Source of the DNA: Paenibacillus sp. DCT19
GTDB lineage: Bacteria; Bacillota; Bacilli; Paenibacillales; Paenibacillaceae
NCBI RefSeq assembly: GCF_003268635.1
Contig: NZ_CP029639.1
Coordinates: 6,554,001 to 6,618,000 of the forward strand
Reading direction: 5' to 3'
Length of the DNA: 64,000 nucleotides
Every line of letters begins with the position of its first letter. Position 1 is the first letter of the stretch. This document shows, one piece after another, positions 36,410-44,767 of this stretch. The notes beneath the pieces were generated by a model, which saw nothing but the letters and a program-made list of their open reading frames with translations, was not told where the DNA came from and did no database searches. Made by a program: the position numbers and the translations under genes.

Positions 36410-36862
36410 TTGACGAACAACCATGAAATTGGAGTAGTTAACGAACTACCGGAAAACTTTGAAGAGCTCAAACGAGCGGCTAATCGGTCTTCAAGCTGGA
36501 GAGACAGACTGAATGCAGTGAACGAATTGGGAAACTGGGATACAGCCCCTACCATTAAATTGCTGCAAAATGTTTTGAAAAATGATCAAGTGTTTCAAGT
36601 GCGCGAAGCCGCATATAGCAAGCTCAAACAGTTGGATGAAGATGTACAAATGCCTGTCCAGAACAAAGGCGATCTGTTTAAAGGTCTTAACAAAATCTTG
36701 CTACGGATTAAAAAAAGCCTTCCAGAAGGCCACACATTTGAGCAATTTAAGGAAAAACTGCAAAAGACACGTCTGGATATCTATGATACCTACGAAGGCG
36801 ACAAAGATGCTGAGTTCGACTCTTGGCTCCATGGAATTTGGGAGACACTAGGTCGAAAATAG
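36410..36862 (+). CDS. Small HEAT-repeat protein (150 residues)
   Basis: The protein is all-helical. Residues 17-75 (LPENFEELKRAANRSSSWRD, RLNAVNELGNWDTAPTIKLL, VFQVREAAYSKLKQL) fit one to two HEAT-like repeats as seen in PBS-lyase HEAT proteins. The C-terminal half has many Lys/Glu (KGLNKILLRIKKSLPEGHTF, LDIYDTYEGDKDAEFDSWLHGIWETLG). The TTG start is supported by AAGGAG eight bases before it. HEAT proteins are protein-binding scaffolds; no partner is evident. Confidence 0.7.
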   Translation: MTNNHEIGVVNELPENFEELKRAANRSSSWRDRLNAVNELGNWDTAPTIKLLQNVLKNDQVFQVREAAYSKLKQLDEDVQMPVQNKGDLFKGLNKILLRIKKSLPEGHTFEQFKEKLQKTRLDIYDTYEGDKDAEFDSWLHGIWETLGRK

Positions 36863-36892
36863 CCACCGCTCATCGTATTATAGCTAAGTACA

Positions 36893-36925
36893 AAGCCACT
36901 CCCAAAAAAATGGAGTGGCTTCTTT
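36893..36925. terminator. Bidirectional terminator between convergent genes
   Basis: AAGCCACTCC and GGAGTGGCTT form a perfect 10-bp stem with an A-rich loop and T-rich flanks. It lies between the HEAT gene and the aldehyde dehydrogenase gene. Confidence 0.85.
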
Positions 36926-36926
36926 A

Positions 36927-38417
36927 TTATTCTGGTATATAAGGAAGATCCAGCGTCTTCGGTACGTTGATGACATGCTTTTCTGTGTACGTGCGAATGC
37001 CTTCCGTGCCGTATTCACGGCCAATACCCGATTGCTTGAAGCCACCGAAAGGGAATCGAACGTCGAGCCCCTGTACAGCAGCTGTATTGATCATAGTCGT
37101 TCCAGCTTCAAGTTGACGTGCGACGGAGATGGCATCCTCTTCTTTTCCCCACACAGAACTCGTCAATCCATATATGCTTTCATTGTGTAGATGAATAACC
37201 TGCTCTTCATCGTCAAATGGTAGAATCGGAACCGTAGGGCCGAACTGTTCCTCCACCACAATCGGATCATGAACATCACAACCTAAAACCAGCGTAGGTT
37301 GCAGGTAGTAACCTTGTTCAAACAGCTTCTGATCCAGAATTTGACCGAGAGGGATGACCTTAGCCCCGCGCTTTTGCGCATCTTCAACCAAACCCTGTAC
37401 ATAATCTCGCTGCTTCAGGTTATTAACCGGACCTACCGTCGTATTAGAATCGAATGGATCACCAATCCGAATCCAGCGATTTGCTGCCTCTATATATTTT
37501 TCCACAAACGCATCATAAATAGAACGGTGTACATACACACGTTTGGCGATCATACAGATTTGGCCTGCTGTCAAGAAATTAGAAATGACAATCCGGCGCA
37601 TTGCTCGCTCATCATGAACATCAAAGCTTTCCAAGAAGATAGCCGCATCATTACCACCAAGCTCCAGCGTCATATCCTTAATCGTTTCCGAGGCAGCTTT
37701 GATAATATGCTTCGCTGTTGCGGTTCCACCTGTAAAGGTGATTTTAGACACAAGAGGATGACTAGTCAGCTCAACGCCCACATCCGCATCACCATAAACG
37801 ACATTGATTACACCAGCCGGGAACTCACTCGCGATAATCTCTGCCACTTTCGCCGCCGCTAATGGTGCAAATGGACTTGGTTTGAGCACAATCGTGTTGC
37901 CCGCAAGTAAGGCAGGAGCGATCTTAATCGTAGATAAAGCAATAGGGTAGTTCCAAGGACTAATCGCTGCCACCACACCCATTGGATCATAAGAAAGAAT
38001 CGTTTTACCATGGTCATGCTCTTGGATCTCTTCCTGTAGAGCTGATTTAGCTTCATTACAAGCAAACTCCATCCACATTAACGATACATAAATTTCACCG
38101 TGTGCATCATACAGGGGCTTGCCATGCTCCCTAGACAGCAAATGAACAATTTCATTCTCAGCTGCTCTAATCTTCTCGATTGCCTTGCGCATCATGATAA
38201 TGCGTTCATCTATGGAGGTCTGCTTCCAAGTTTTAAAAGCTCCTGCCGCCGCTTCAATCGCTTCAACCGCTTGTTCTTTCGTAGTGATAGGGACATAGCC
38301 TACGATCTCCGTTGGGTTTGTTGGGTTCTCTTTTGCCAACTGCGAAAGGGATTCTACATGTTGACCATTAATGAACGCTTCAACGATAACTGTCTCTTGG
38401 TCTGCTTGTATCGTCAT
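36927..38417 (-). CDS. NAD(P)-dependent aldehyde dehydrogenase, succinate-semialdehyde type
   Basis: This 496-residue enzyme of the ALDH superfamily oxidises an aldehyde to the acid with NAD(P). It shows the cofactor region MGVVAAISPWNYPIAL and LKPSPFAPLAAAKVAEI, the general base in TLELGGNDAAI, the catalytic Cys in LTAGQICMIAKRVYVH, and the closing GIGREYGTEGIRTYTEKH. Overall it is closest to the succinate-semialdehyde dehydrogenase (GabD/YneI-like) branch, which feeds GABA carbon into the TCA cycle, but the true substrate is not certain. It is a single gene with no partner transaminase nearby. Confidence 0.88.
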   Translation of the reverse strand: MTIQADQETVIVEAFINGQHVESLSQLAKENPTNPTEIVGYVPITTKEQAVEAIEAAAGAFKTWKQTSIDERIIMMRKAIEKIRAAENEIVHLLSREHGKPLYDAHGEIYVSLMWMEFACNEAKSALQEEIQEHDHGKTILSYDPMGVVAAISPWNYPIALSTIKIAPALLAGNTIVLKPSPFAPLAAAKVAEIIASEFPAGVINVVYGDADVGVELTSHPLVSKITFTGGTATAKHIIKAASETIKDMTLELGGNDAAIFLESFDVHDERAMRRIVISNFLTAGQICMIAKRVYVHRSIYDAFVEKYIEAANRWIRIGDPFDSNTTVGPVNNLKQRDYVQGLVEDAQKRGAKVIPLGQILDQKLFEQGYYLQPTLVLGCDVHDPIVVEEQFGPTVPILPFDDEEQVIHLHNESIYGLTSSVWGKEEDAISVARQLEAGTTMINTAAVQGLDVRFPFGGFKQSGIGREYGTEGIRTYTEKHVINVPKTLDLPYIPE

Positions 38418-38487
38418 TTTACATCCCCTCCGTTATATAAATGGAACGAAAAAATATTTACACTAGCCACTCCAATGACAGAATAAC

Positions 38488-38570
38488 CTTCCGATCGCTG
38501 TTATCCCCAGATTTTTGTGATTCCTTTTTTATAAGGTAAAATCCGGGTATAAAGGCGAGCGCTTCGCTTC
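38488..38570. repeat. Dispersed hairpin repeat, copy 1
   Basis: This stretch shares CTTCCGA-CGCTGTTATCCCC, AGATTT, a T/A-rich centre and AAAATCCGGG-AT-AAGGCG with 59434-59502. ATCCCCAGATTT and AAATCCGGG-AT are imperfect inverted repeats, so it folds as a hairpin. Both copies lie between genes. Confidence 0.65.
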
Positions 38571-38631
38571 TTCAGGTTTTTTCTGCCCTCTCCGTTTTGT
38601 GTAAATGTTTAGTTAAATTTATATATAGCTA

Positions 38632-39717
38632 TTAATTCCATACTTCTTCTGCAATTTCTTTCACATAACGAAGTTTCCGCCATTGTTGTTCTTCCGTTAG
38701 AATATTGCCTTCTTCCGTAGACGAAAAGCCACATTGTGGGCTCAAACAGAGTTGCTCAAGGGGTACATAGGTTGCCGCCTCTGCGATCCGAGCTTTAATG
38801 TGTTCTTTATCCTCTAGCTCACCTGATTTGGATGTAAGTAAACCAAGCACGATTTTCAAATCTTTACGATTTACATATTTTAATGGCTCGAAACTACCTG
38901 AGCGCTCATCATCAAATTCCAAAAATAACCCATCTACATTTAAGCCGCCAAAGATAACTTCAGAAGCGTAATCATAACCACCCGTTGAGAAATAGTTCGA
39001 CTTATAGTTACCCCGACAAATATGCATCGTCACCACTAAATCTGCCGGTTTATGAGCTAACGTTTCATTAATCATCCGCTGCATCGTTTTCAATTCTTCT
39101 GCCGGTTCCAAGCCTTTAGCACGGAACTTATCATGACCCGCTTCTGAGAATAAGTCTGCCCATGCTGTATCATCTAATTGCAGATATCGACATCCCGCAT
39201 CATAGAAGGCTTGAATAGCTTTTTGATACGCCGCAATCGTATCCTGAAGGAATTGCTCTCTGTTCGTATAGATATTGGCGCCATTCTCCAATCGGTATAG
39301 GAGCATGTTAGGACTTGGAATGGTCTGTTTCGCCACTGCGTCACCTGCGTGCTTTTTCAAAAACTTAAAATCCTCGACAAAGGGATGACTTGAGAAATCG
39401 ACCTTACCAACAACACGAATCCCGCCCTTGCGCGTTTGCATGTTATGGAACTGAGGTCCATCAATTTGCTCATATAACTCTACGCCATCCAAGCCACCTA
39501 GAAAATCAAAGTGCCACCAGCTTCTGCGGAATTCACCATCCGTAACTGCGAATACGCCATTTTCCTTTTGCAGTTCAATAATTCGAATAATCTCTTTATC
39601 TTCCACAGTTCTTAATTCTTCATATGTGATGTTGCCTGATTTATATTGTTCACGCGCCTGACTTAAGTTTGCAGGACGTAAAAAGCTACCTACATGATCA
39701 TTACGAAATGGTATCAT
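38632..39717 (-). CDS. Cobalamin-independent methionine synthase-like protein (YxjG/YxjH family)
   Basis: This 361-residue protein matches the single-domain MetE C-terminal-like family of Bacillus YxjG/YxjH: N-terminal HVGSFLRP, TDGEFRRSWWHFDFL, and the zinc-site residues His in VTMHICRGN and Cys in CLSPQCGFSS. These TIM-barrel enzymes transfer methyl groups to a thiol such as homocysteine; B. subtilis yxjGH are under S-box control. I see no S-box here. The gene starts behind AGAAGGAG and is monocistronic. Confidence 0.88.
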   Translation of the reverse strand: MIPFRNDHVGSFLRPANLSQAREQYKSGNITYEELRTVEDKEIIRIIELQKENGVFAVTDGEFRRSWWHFDFLGGLDGVELYEQIDGPQFHNMQTRKGGIRVVGKVDFSSHPFVEDFKFLKKHAGDAVAKQTIPSPNMLLYRLENGANIYTNREQFLQDTIAAYQKAIQAFYDAGCRYLQLDDTAWADLFSEAGHDKFRAKGLEPAEELKTMQRMINETLAHKPADLVVTMHICRGNYKSNYFSTGGYDYASEVIFGGLNVDGLFLEFDDERSGSFEPLKYVNRKDLKIVLGLLTSKSGELEDKEHIKARIAEAATYVPLEQLCLSPQCGFSSTEEGNILTEEQQWRKLRYVKEIAEEVWN

Positions 39718-39841
39718 AAAAAAATCTCCTTCTAACTTTTTAGTTTCCTGAGTATAGCATGATCAAGTGGGATGCTAGTTATATGAAAAATGCATGGCTG
39801 GTTATAGCTTTTAACAATAGCAAGGGGGACTCAAACAACAA

Positions 39842-39870
39842 AAAATCCACCTCTTGAAGAGGCTTTAAAC
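39842..39870 (-). terminator. Small terminator after a degenerate gene
   Basis: On the minus strand, CCTCTT and AAGAGG flank a minimal loop and are followed by TGGATTTTTTG. Its position fits the remnant at 39896-40092. Confidence 0.45.
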
Positions 39871-39895
39871 TGCCGTACTTATATTGAGAGATTCA

Positions 39896-40092
39896 TTACA
39901 TTGAGTCGATTACGAAGCTAGTGGAAAGAACAAAGAAGGTCAACAGCTTCGAGTATTTTCCCAATGCATACCACATTTTTTCAACAATTTCTTTATATGC
40001 ATGGTTGCTAGTCACTTCCATGACACCAATCAAAGAGATGGGGTAAGCAATAAAAAAACAATTTCAATTCCTGCAACGGCAAGCCATTCAAG
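39896..40092 (-). pseudogene. Remnant of a membrane protein gene
   Basis: Two overlapping frames on the minus strand join at a run of seven A/T (40052-40058). One gives LEWLAVAGIEIVF; the other gives FIAYPISLIGVMEVTSNHAY, KEIVEKMWYALGKYSKLL and TFFVLSTSFVIDSM-stop. One extra T joins them into a 63-residue stretch with two hydrophobic helices. An in-frame stop lies just upstream, so only a tail remains. The rest of the 39718-40262 gap is AT-rich and shows no further coding signal. Confidence 0.4.
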
Positions 40093-40262
40093 CTAATTTA
40101 CAGATGCGAAAGTCGATTGAATTATATTTAATTATTGACTTATTATGTAATTTATATATAATATATAACATATAAAATGTAAACACTTTATTATCCTTAT
40201 AAACCAATTTTTGAACAGTTGGCCAACTTTCAAATATACCAAATTTTGAAGGGACGATCACA

Positions 40263-41054
40263 ATGAAAAAGGTAGTTACAGCTTTATTGGTTACGGCATC
40301 CTTATTTGTAGGTAGCGTTTCATCTTTTGCATATTCTATAGATTCTTCAAATACAATTCCTACTAAAATGAATCCAGGAACCATAGTAGAGTATGACGAA
40401 ACCAACCAAATGATTGTTATTGACCAAGGTAAACTAGTAACACTGCCTTCTATTTATCAAAGCCAAATAACCCAGTTCAGTTCAGCAAAGGTAGATATAG
40501 AACAACTACAATCAGAAGAAGAATTTGTTGAGCAAATCAAAGAAGAAGCTAAAGATTTACCGGTATATAAAATAGAAAATCCTCTTCCACAACCGGGGTT
40601 GAGAGTTTTATACGATGGCGAAGGTTATATAAAAGAATTTATATATCCTCAGGAAAACGTCTTCGCATTAGCAGCATATAAAGCATTACCTAGAGGAACT
40701 AGAAAGGCAGCCGGTACTTATACTTACGGTAGTAATAATAATAAAATCACAATAACATCCAGTACTGTTCTTGGAGAAGGCCGTTTTACAAATTTCACTG
40801 ATACTACTGGTGAAAACAGCAATACACTCAAAAAAGGTGATGCTGCAACGAGGGGCGATATAGATAATCCTAAATATGAACAGGTACTGGATGCGCGAAA
40901 CTTGGATAATAATGTATTTGCTAATGTTACCAAAAGAGATAACGGAGCACTTCCTGACGCTACATTAGATATTTGGAAAACAGGTGTAGAACTATTTGAT
41001 TTAAAATGGTCTTCTTCTCTTTCATTTAAAGGTAGATACTTCTACTCATTCTAA
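40263..41054 (+). CDS. Secreted protein of unknown function (263 residues)
   Basis: A clear Sec signal peptide (MKKVVTALLVTASLFVGSVSSFA) is followed by a soluble, strand-rich protein with no recognised domain. Notable segments are MNPGTIVEYDETNQMIVIDQ, a Lys/Glu-rich helix around residues 75-100, and a Gly/Thr/Asn-rich C-terminal half (GTYTYGSNNNKITITSS). It starts behind GAAGGGA. Base composition is AT-rich compared with neighbours, and the same holds for the lipoprotein gene downstream, so the pair may have arrived together. Confidence 0.65.
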   Translation: MKKVVTALLVTASLFVGSVSSFAYSIDSSNTIPTKMNPGTIVEYDETNQMIVIDQGKLVTLPSIYQSQITQFSSAKVDIEQLQSEEEFVEQIKEEAKDLPVYKIENPLPQPGLRVLYDGEGYIKEFIYPQENVFALAAYKALPRGTRKAAGTYTYGSNNNKITITSSTVLGEGRFTNFTDTTGENSNTLKKGDAATRGDIDNPKYEQVLDARNLDNNVFANVTKRDNGALPDATLDIWKTGVELFDLKWSSSLSFKGRYFYSF

Positions 41055-41067
41055 ATTTAAAGTATTA

Positions 41068-41110
41068 AAGGAGGGGGCGGAATTCTTCGCCTCCTTATCA
41101 AATTTTTAAA
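41068..41110 (+). terminator. Terminator between secreted protein and lipoprotein genes
   Basis: AAGGAGG(GGG)CG pairs with CGCCTCCTT around GAATTCTT and is followed by a T-rich stretch. Confidence 0.65.
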
Positions 41111-41123
41111 AGGGTGATCATTT

Positions 41124-42182
41124 ATGCGAATAGAGTATTCGAAAAATTACTTCTTTCTATTTTTGTTTGTTTTACTCATTTTAATTTCAGGATGCAGTAA
41201 TGATGCAACAAATGTAAAAAAACCTTCTGTCGATATAAAAAATACTGTTTCACAATCCCGTGAATATCTCTCCATCACTAACACCGAATACGTCAATGGA
41301 ACAGATCCCAATGATGGAATGAAAATGAATGTGTATACATACGACTTACAGTCCAAAGCTCTCAACAAAATGACTGACTTACCATATAACTCTCAATATC
41401 CTCTGACCGTAGTTTCTTTGGCCGAAGACACCACCTATTATTCGGGCGAAGGCAAAAGTAAAGGCGACGAGTTATTCGCTTATGATATGAAAACACAGCA
41501 GGTGCAGCAATTAAGCTCCAATTTATTTGCGATTAATTCAATTATCCCGGATGTCACTGAGAATACACTAATGATGGCTGCTGTGCAAAAAGGAGAACGC
41601 CCTGTAAAAGTCATGTTTCTGGATAAAGCAACTCAAAAAATCTCGATATTAAATGAACAAGATTCAGATACGACCACATGGGACATCGCCTATGATCCGG
41701 AAACAGAAAAAGGATACGCCATTCAATATTCTGAGGATGAACAATACGAGCAGATGGAAAAGTCAAATCAGACCCAAAAACCGATGGTTCCACCGAGTCA
41801 TACCATTATCGAAATTGATCCCGTATCGAAACAAACTCGTGCAATAATTAAACTTAAAGATGAACAGATTCTCACTCTATCTGCCAGAGGAAATCAGCTT
41901 CTCATAGCAACTGCAAAATACATTAATAAGATGCCTATCGGGTATAGTCTGGTGGATCTGCAGACAGGACAACGAAAGGAACTTCAGCTTCCGATTAAAG
42001 CCAGCAGTGAACTATTTCTGGACAAAGACGGTAACGGGTTTTATTTTCTCGGGGAAAAAGGAAATGGAAATACCGAGCGAGGTATTTATTTTTATGATAT
42101 GAAAACGGACAAGATTGAGACTGTTTTCTTGCAAAAAGAAGGATTCATCAATAACTTCACGCTAGTATCTGAACTGAACTAA
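41124..42182 (+). CDS. Beta-propeller-like lipoprotein (352 residues)
   Basis: The lipobox is LISGC after a strongly hydrophobic signal peptide. The mature part repeats strand units of the kind MNVYTYDLQSKALNKMTDLP, DELFAYDMKTQQVQQLSS, VMFLDKATQKISILNE, HTIIEIDPVSKQTRAIIKL, YSLVDLQTGQRKELQL and GIYFYDMKTDKIETVFL, that is, six or more blades of a beta-propeller as in TolB/YncE-type folds. Function is unknown; surface-exposed propellers usually bind proteins or glycans. The ATG follows AAAAGGGTGA. Confidence 0.7.
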   Translation: MRIEYSKNYFFLFLFVLLILISGCSNDATNVKKPSVDIKNTVSQSREYLSITNTEYVNGTDPNDGMKMNVYTYDLQSKALNKMTDLPYNSQYPLTVVSLAEDTTYYSGEGKSKGDELFAYDMKTQQVQQLSSNLFAINSIIPDVTENTLMMAAVQKGERPVKVMFLDKATQKISILNEQDSDTTTWDIAYDPETEKGYAIQYSEDEQYEQMEKSNQTQKPMVPPSHTIIEIDPVSKQTRAIIKLKDEQILTLSARGNQLLIATAKYINKMPIGYSLVDLQTGQRKELQLPIKASSELFLDKDGNGFYFLGEKGNGNTERGIYFYDMKTDKIETVFLQKEGFINNFTLVSELN

Positions 42183-42190
42183 TCTAACAA

Positions 42191-42364
42191 ATGTCGTCAG
42201 AGCAGCTTTACTTGATTCACCATCCTGAAAGAAGCGCTAGAACTAAAAATGCCATTCAACACTTAGACTCTTTAGATCTATTAGATCAGGTCAGTACTAG
42301 AATAGAAGTAGCACGTCGGAATTCATTTATTGACAAAAAGTTATTTCAATTAAAAACATTTTAA
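42191..42364 (+). other. Possible 57-codon frame, doubtful
   Basis: The frame MSSEQLYLIHHPERSARTKN... ends KKLFQLKTF and looks protein-like (polar helices, Arg/Asp-rich), but it has no ribosome site. It may be a fragment of a lost gene just outside the left end of the genomic island. Confidence 0.2.
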
Positions 42365-42424
42365 ATGAGTTAGTTAAAGAATTTCGGCAAAACGATCTAA
42401 TGAATATACATCATAAATTTCGTC

Positions 42425-42470
42425 CTACTTATGGTACGGTTCACCGTATCGGTTGATATGGTAAAATAGA
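42425..42470. mobile_element. Left attachment site of the rlmH island, with displaced rlmH end
   Basis: On the minus strand, 42442-42425 reads GAACCGTACCATAAGTAG, which encodes Glu-Pro-Tyr-His-Lys-stop, the normal C-terminus of RlmH proteins in this phylum (for example GEPYHK in Bacillus). It is cut off from the rest of rlmH by 11.3 kb. The direct repeat TGAACCGTA (plus strand 42435-42443) also occurs in the resident rlmH end (53700-53708). To its right, ACCGTATCG (42443-42451), eight bases and GGTAAAATAGA (42460-42470) form the element arm, repeated in inverted orientation at the other end. Confidence 0.85.
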
Positions 42471-42477
42471 GTAAGGA

Positions 42478-42508
42478 AAAGGAGAGGTGTGTTGCCTCTC
42501 CTTTCATT
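42478..42508. terminator. Terminator at the left end of the island
   Basis: AAAGGAGAGG and CCTCTCCTTT form a perfect 10-bp stem with a 7-base loop, directly after the DUF6602 gene; T-rich on both sides. Confidence 0.8.
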
Positions 42509-42509
42509 T

Positions 42510-43784
42510 CTACTTATTCTGCTTTAATGCCCATCGAGTCAACCTGCCAGTTTTATCTTCTGCCGCATATGTTTTTCCACCACAATAAACAATACGACAT
42601 TCATCAGTCAATAGTTCAATCTCTCTTTTATCATTTAAATAAGCTAAACCCTTTTTACGAAGGCTTGTGACAATATCATCTAAATCACGATTTTCTTTCT
42701 TTAGCCAGTCAACGAAAATATCTTCATCTACATTTAAAATCTCTCCATAACAAAGCCAATTGATAATCATATGTTCTTGATCATCAAGTTCAGCAGGAGT
42801 CCATTCATACATGTCCACTCTTTCTTCTAAATCTTTTTTCTCAACATAATGATAATTATATTCCCATCCTGTTTGGTTACCGATTTTTTTAGGTCGGGCA
42901 GAAATATAACGATGCAATACTTCGGCTTCCAAGTCTTCTCCAAAAATATCACTTGAAATATTATATCGATAAGTTAATCTTGTCCACAACAGTTCTAATA
43001 AATGTAGTAATGGATTGTGTGATGAGCTCGCATATACATCCCAAAAATCATTTTTATCGACATTTCCAATGTAAGGCATTGCGTTTAATTTCACGAGAGA
43101 ACTATTCCTAGCCACGATTAAATTCGGGAAATTTATAGGCCCGAACCCCTTCTTTATATTCATAGAATCAGGGCTCATGTTGTCATCAAGATAGTTAATA
43201 AAAGACTCTCTTAAACTATATTCAGATGAATAACCGTAATATCCAAAAACTATTCTAAGCGGTAATAACTCTTCAATAATAAGAGTGTGATATAACATTT
43301 GCTCTGTTAGATTCAAGTTCACAAGTTGTGCTTTTTCTGGTAATTCCTTTTTTACAATCTGCTTATATGCATCTCTTACAGGATGTATTTCTATAGGATC
43401 ATGATCACTAATTTCAAAAATCCTTCTCATCTTTTGATGTGAGTCAATTAAATCATCGAGATATAAATTCTTCTTCACTTCAATAACCGCTAATACCTGA
43501 GAACAAGAGTACACATAATCATTAGAATAAGGAAGCTTTTCCCCTTCACCTTCCACAATCATACAGTCTGTTTGGTGACTTAACTCCCCTTTACTATTCT
43601 TAATCATACCGGAAACAACACGGATATCTAAATTTTTCGGTAAACTCTTTTCTAGTATATCAGTTGTCAGACCTTCATACATTTGACCAATCATGGAACC
43701 ATGTTTTACAAATTCGAAGTTCTTTATTGTTTCCTTCTCCTTATCCATTAAGTCCTTAAGCAAGTCAGCTACTGTTGTTAACAT
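42510..43784 (-). CDS. DUF6602-type protein with a PD-(D/E)XK nuclease-like core
   Basis: This is a 424-residue soluble protein. The N-terminal 110 residues match the DUF6602 pattern: GSMIGQMYEGLTTDILEKSLP (containing E37), a short hairpin, QTDCMIVEGEGE (D73) and AVIEVKKNL (E102, K104). E...D...ExK is the arrangement of PD-(D/E)XK nucleases. The C-terminal 300 residues are of unknown function, with Trp/Tyr-rich segments and a helical end. The start follows TAGGAGG. DUF6602 proteins are found scattered in accessory DNA; a restriction or anti-phage role is an inference. It is the outermost cargo gene. Confidence 0.65.
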   Translation of the reverse strand: MLTTVADLLKDLMDKEKETIKNFEFVKHGSMIGQMYEGLTTDILEKSLPKNLDIRVVSGMIKNSKGELSHQTDCMIVEGEGEKLPYSNDYVYSCSQVLAVIEVKKNLYLDDLIDSHQKMRRIFEISDHDPIEIHPVRDAYKQIVKKELPEKAQLVNLNLTEQMLYHTLIIEELLPLRIVFGYYGYSSEYSLRESFINYLDDNMSPDSMNIKKGFGPINFPNLIVARNSSLVKLNAMPYIGNVDKNDFWDVYASSSHNPLLHLLELLWTRLTYRYNISSDIFGEDLEAEVLHRYISARPKKIGNQTGWEYNYHYVEKKDLEERVDMYEWTPAELDDQEHMIINWLCYGEILNVDEDIFVDWLKKENRDLDDIVTSLRKKGLAYLNDKREIELLTDECRIVYCGGKTYAAEDKTGRLTRWALKQNK

Positions 43785-44289
43785 CGTATCCTCCTAGAAA
43801 ACGTATTCTATAGTGTTGATGAATTAGTTTCACAATATCTGTTCAGCGTAAGCTAACTGCCTATGAATGTGATGAGTATTATAGAATCCCTATATGAATC
43901 TGCTACTATACTATGCTATCATATAATGGTTTATAGATGACAAGTTCACTTCGCGTGTCTGCTTTATATGTGCTTTACAACCTAACGGCAATGATATACT
44001 AAGCACATTATTTAAATCTAAGAGGTAAGATCGACATATTGGTGTTTCTCAACCTATGTGCCGCTAACCCGTCCATTGCATGACATATCAGAGCTTCTTT
44101 ACTTGAATAGGTGTCAAGATCGCGGCCGTTCAGATGGATCTGGAGCCTCTCAAGCTTGGAGGTAGACACGTCTAGAAGACTGATACTGAACTGACTGCTT
44201 AAAAAGCTAAATTGAATTTGCCGGATAAAATTCAGCCAGATGATGGTGAACTTTTATCATTATCTTTAAGAACGTGAGGTAGCTTTTAT
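43785..44289. other. Non-coding stretch inside the island
   Basis: 505 bases between divergent genes. Short protein-like fragments on the plus strand (for example around 44110-44180 and 44200-44270) are broken by stops and may be eroded coding sequence. I recognise nothing and see no strong structure. Confidence 0.35.
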
Positions 44290-44691
44290 ATGAAGATCAG
44301 TGTGTATGCTGTCGGAGACAAGATGGAAAAGTTCTATCTTGAGGCCACTAAAGAATATGAGAAGCGACTGAGCCGCTACTGTAGTATTAAGCTTGTTCAG
44401 TTGAAGAAGATAGACGATCTGCAAAAGAAATTGAATCCCAACTCATTCGTTATAGTCATCACAACTTTGGGTAAGAGCATTTCTTCGGAAGAACTGGCGG
44501 TTAAGCTCGATCAAAACGCATCGTCAGGCGTCTCTGACATCTCCATAGTTGTTGGTGCAAATCCATCTGAATACAATGAAACTCTGACACTGAGTCAGAT
44601 GGAGATGGACTTCGGGTTACAAACAACCGTTCTGGTTGAACAAATTTATCGAGCTTATCGCATCATCAACAATCATCCATACCACAAATAA
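44290..44691 (+). CDS. Divergent RlmH-like SPOUT methyltransferase paralogue carried by the island
   Basis: This 133-residue protein aligns with RlmH, which methylates pseudouridine 1915 of 23S rRNA at N3. It keeps MKISVYAVGDKMEKFYLEATKEYEKRLSRYCSIKLVQL, SISSEELAVKL, VEQIYRAYRIINNHPYHK and the overall order. It lacks about 20 residues of the charged middle segment and the SAM-binding GGSHG loop, which reads VVGANPS here. Its C-terminus, HPYHK, is intact, unlike that of the resident RlmH. It starts behind GAGGT and points toward the resident gene. Whether it is catalytic is unclear. Confidence 0.8.
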   Translation: MKISVYAVGDKMEKFYLEATKEYEKRLSRYCSIKLVQLKKIDDLQKKLNPNSFVIVITTLGKSISSEELAVKLDQNASSGVSDISIVVGANPSEYNETLTLSQMEMDFGLQTTVLVEQIYRAYRIINNHPYHK

Positions 44692-44709
44692 ATGGTTATA
44701 TTATGGACA

Positions 44710-44744
44710 GCACTCACACATAGTTATATTACTTGCGTGAGTGC
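44710..44744. terminator. Hairpin between the RlmH-like and HEPN genes
   Basis: GCACTCAC and GTGAGTGC form a perfect 8-bp stem with a 19-base AT-rich loop between two convergent genes. Confidence 0.6.
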
Positions 44745-44767
44745 ATCTTCATACAATTTATTGTAAC

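Noticed and set aside
38488..38520. DnaA-box-like TTATCCCC words suggesting a replication origin
   Set aside because: The words belong to a dispersed hairpin repeat, occur singly and differ from the DnaA consensus; no dnaA, dnaN or box cluster is present.
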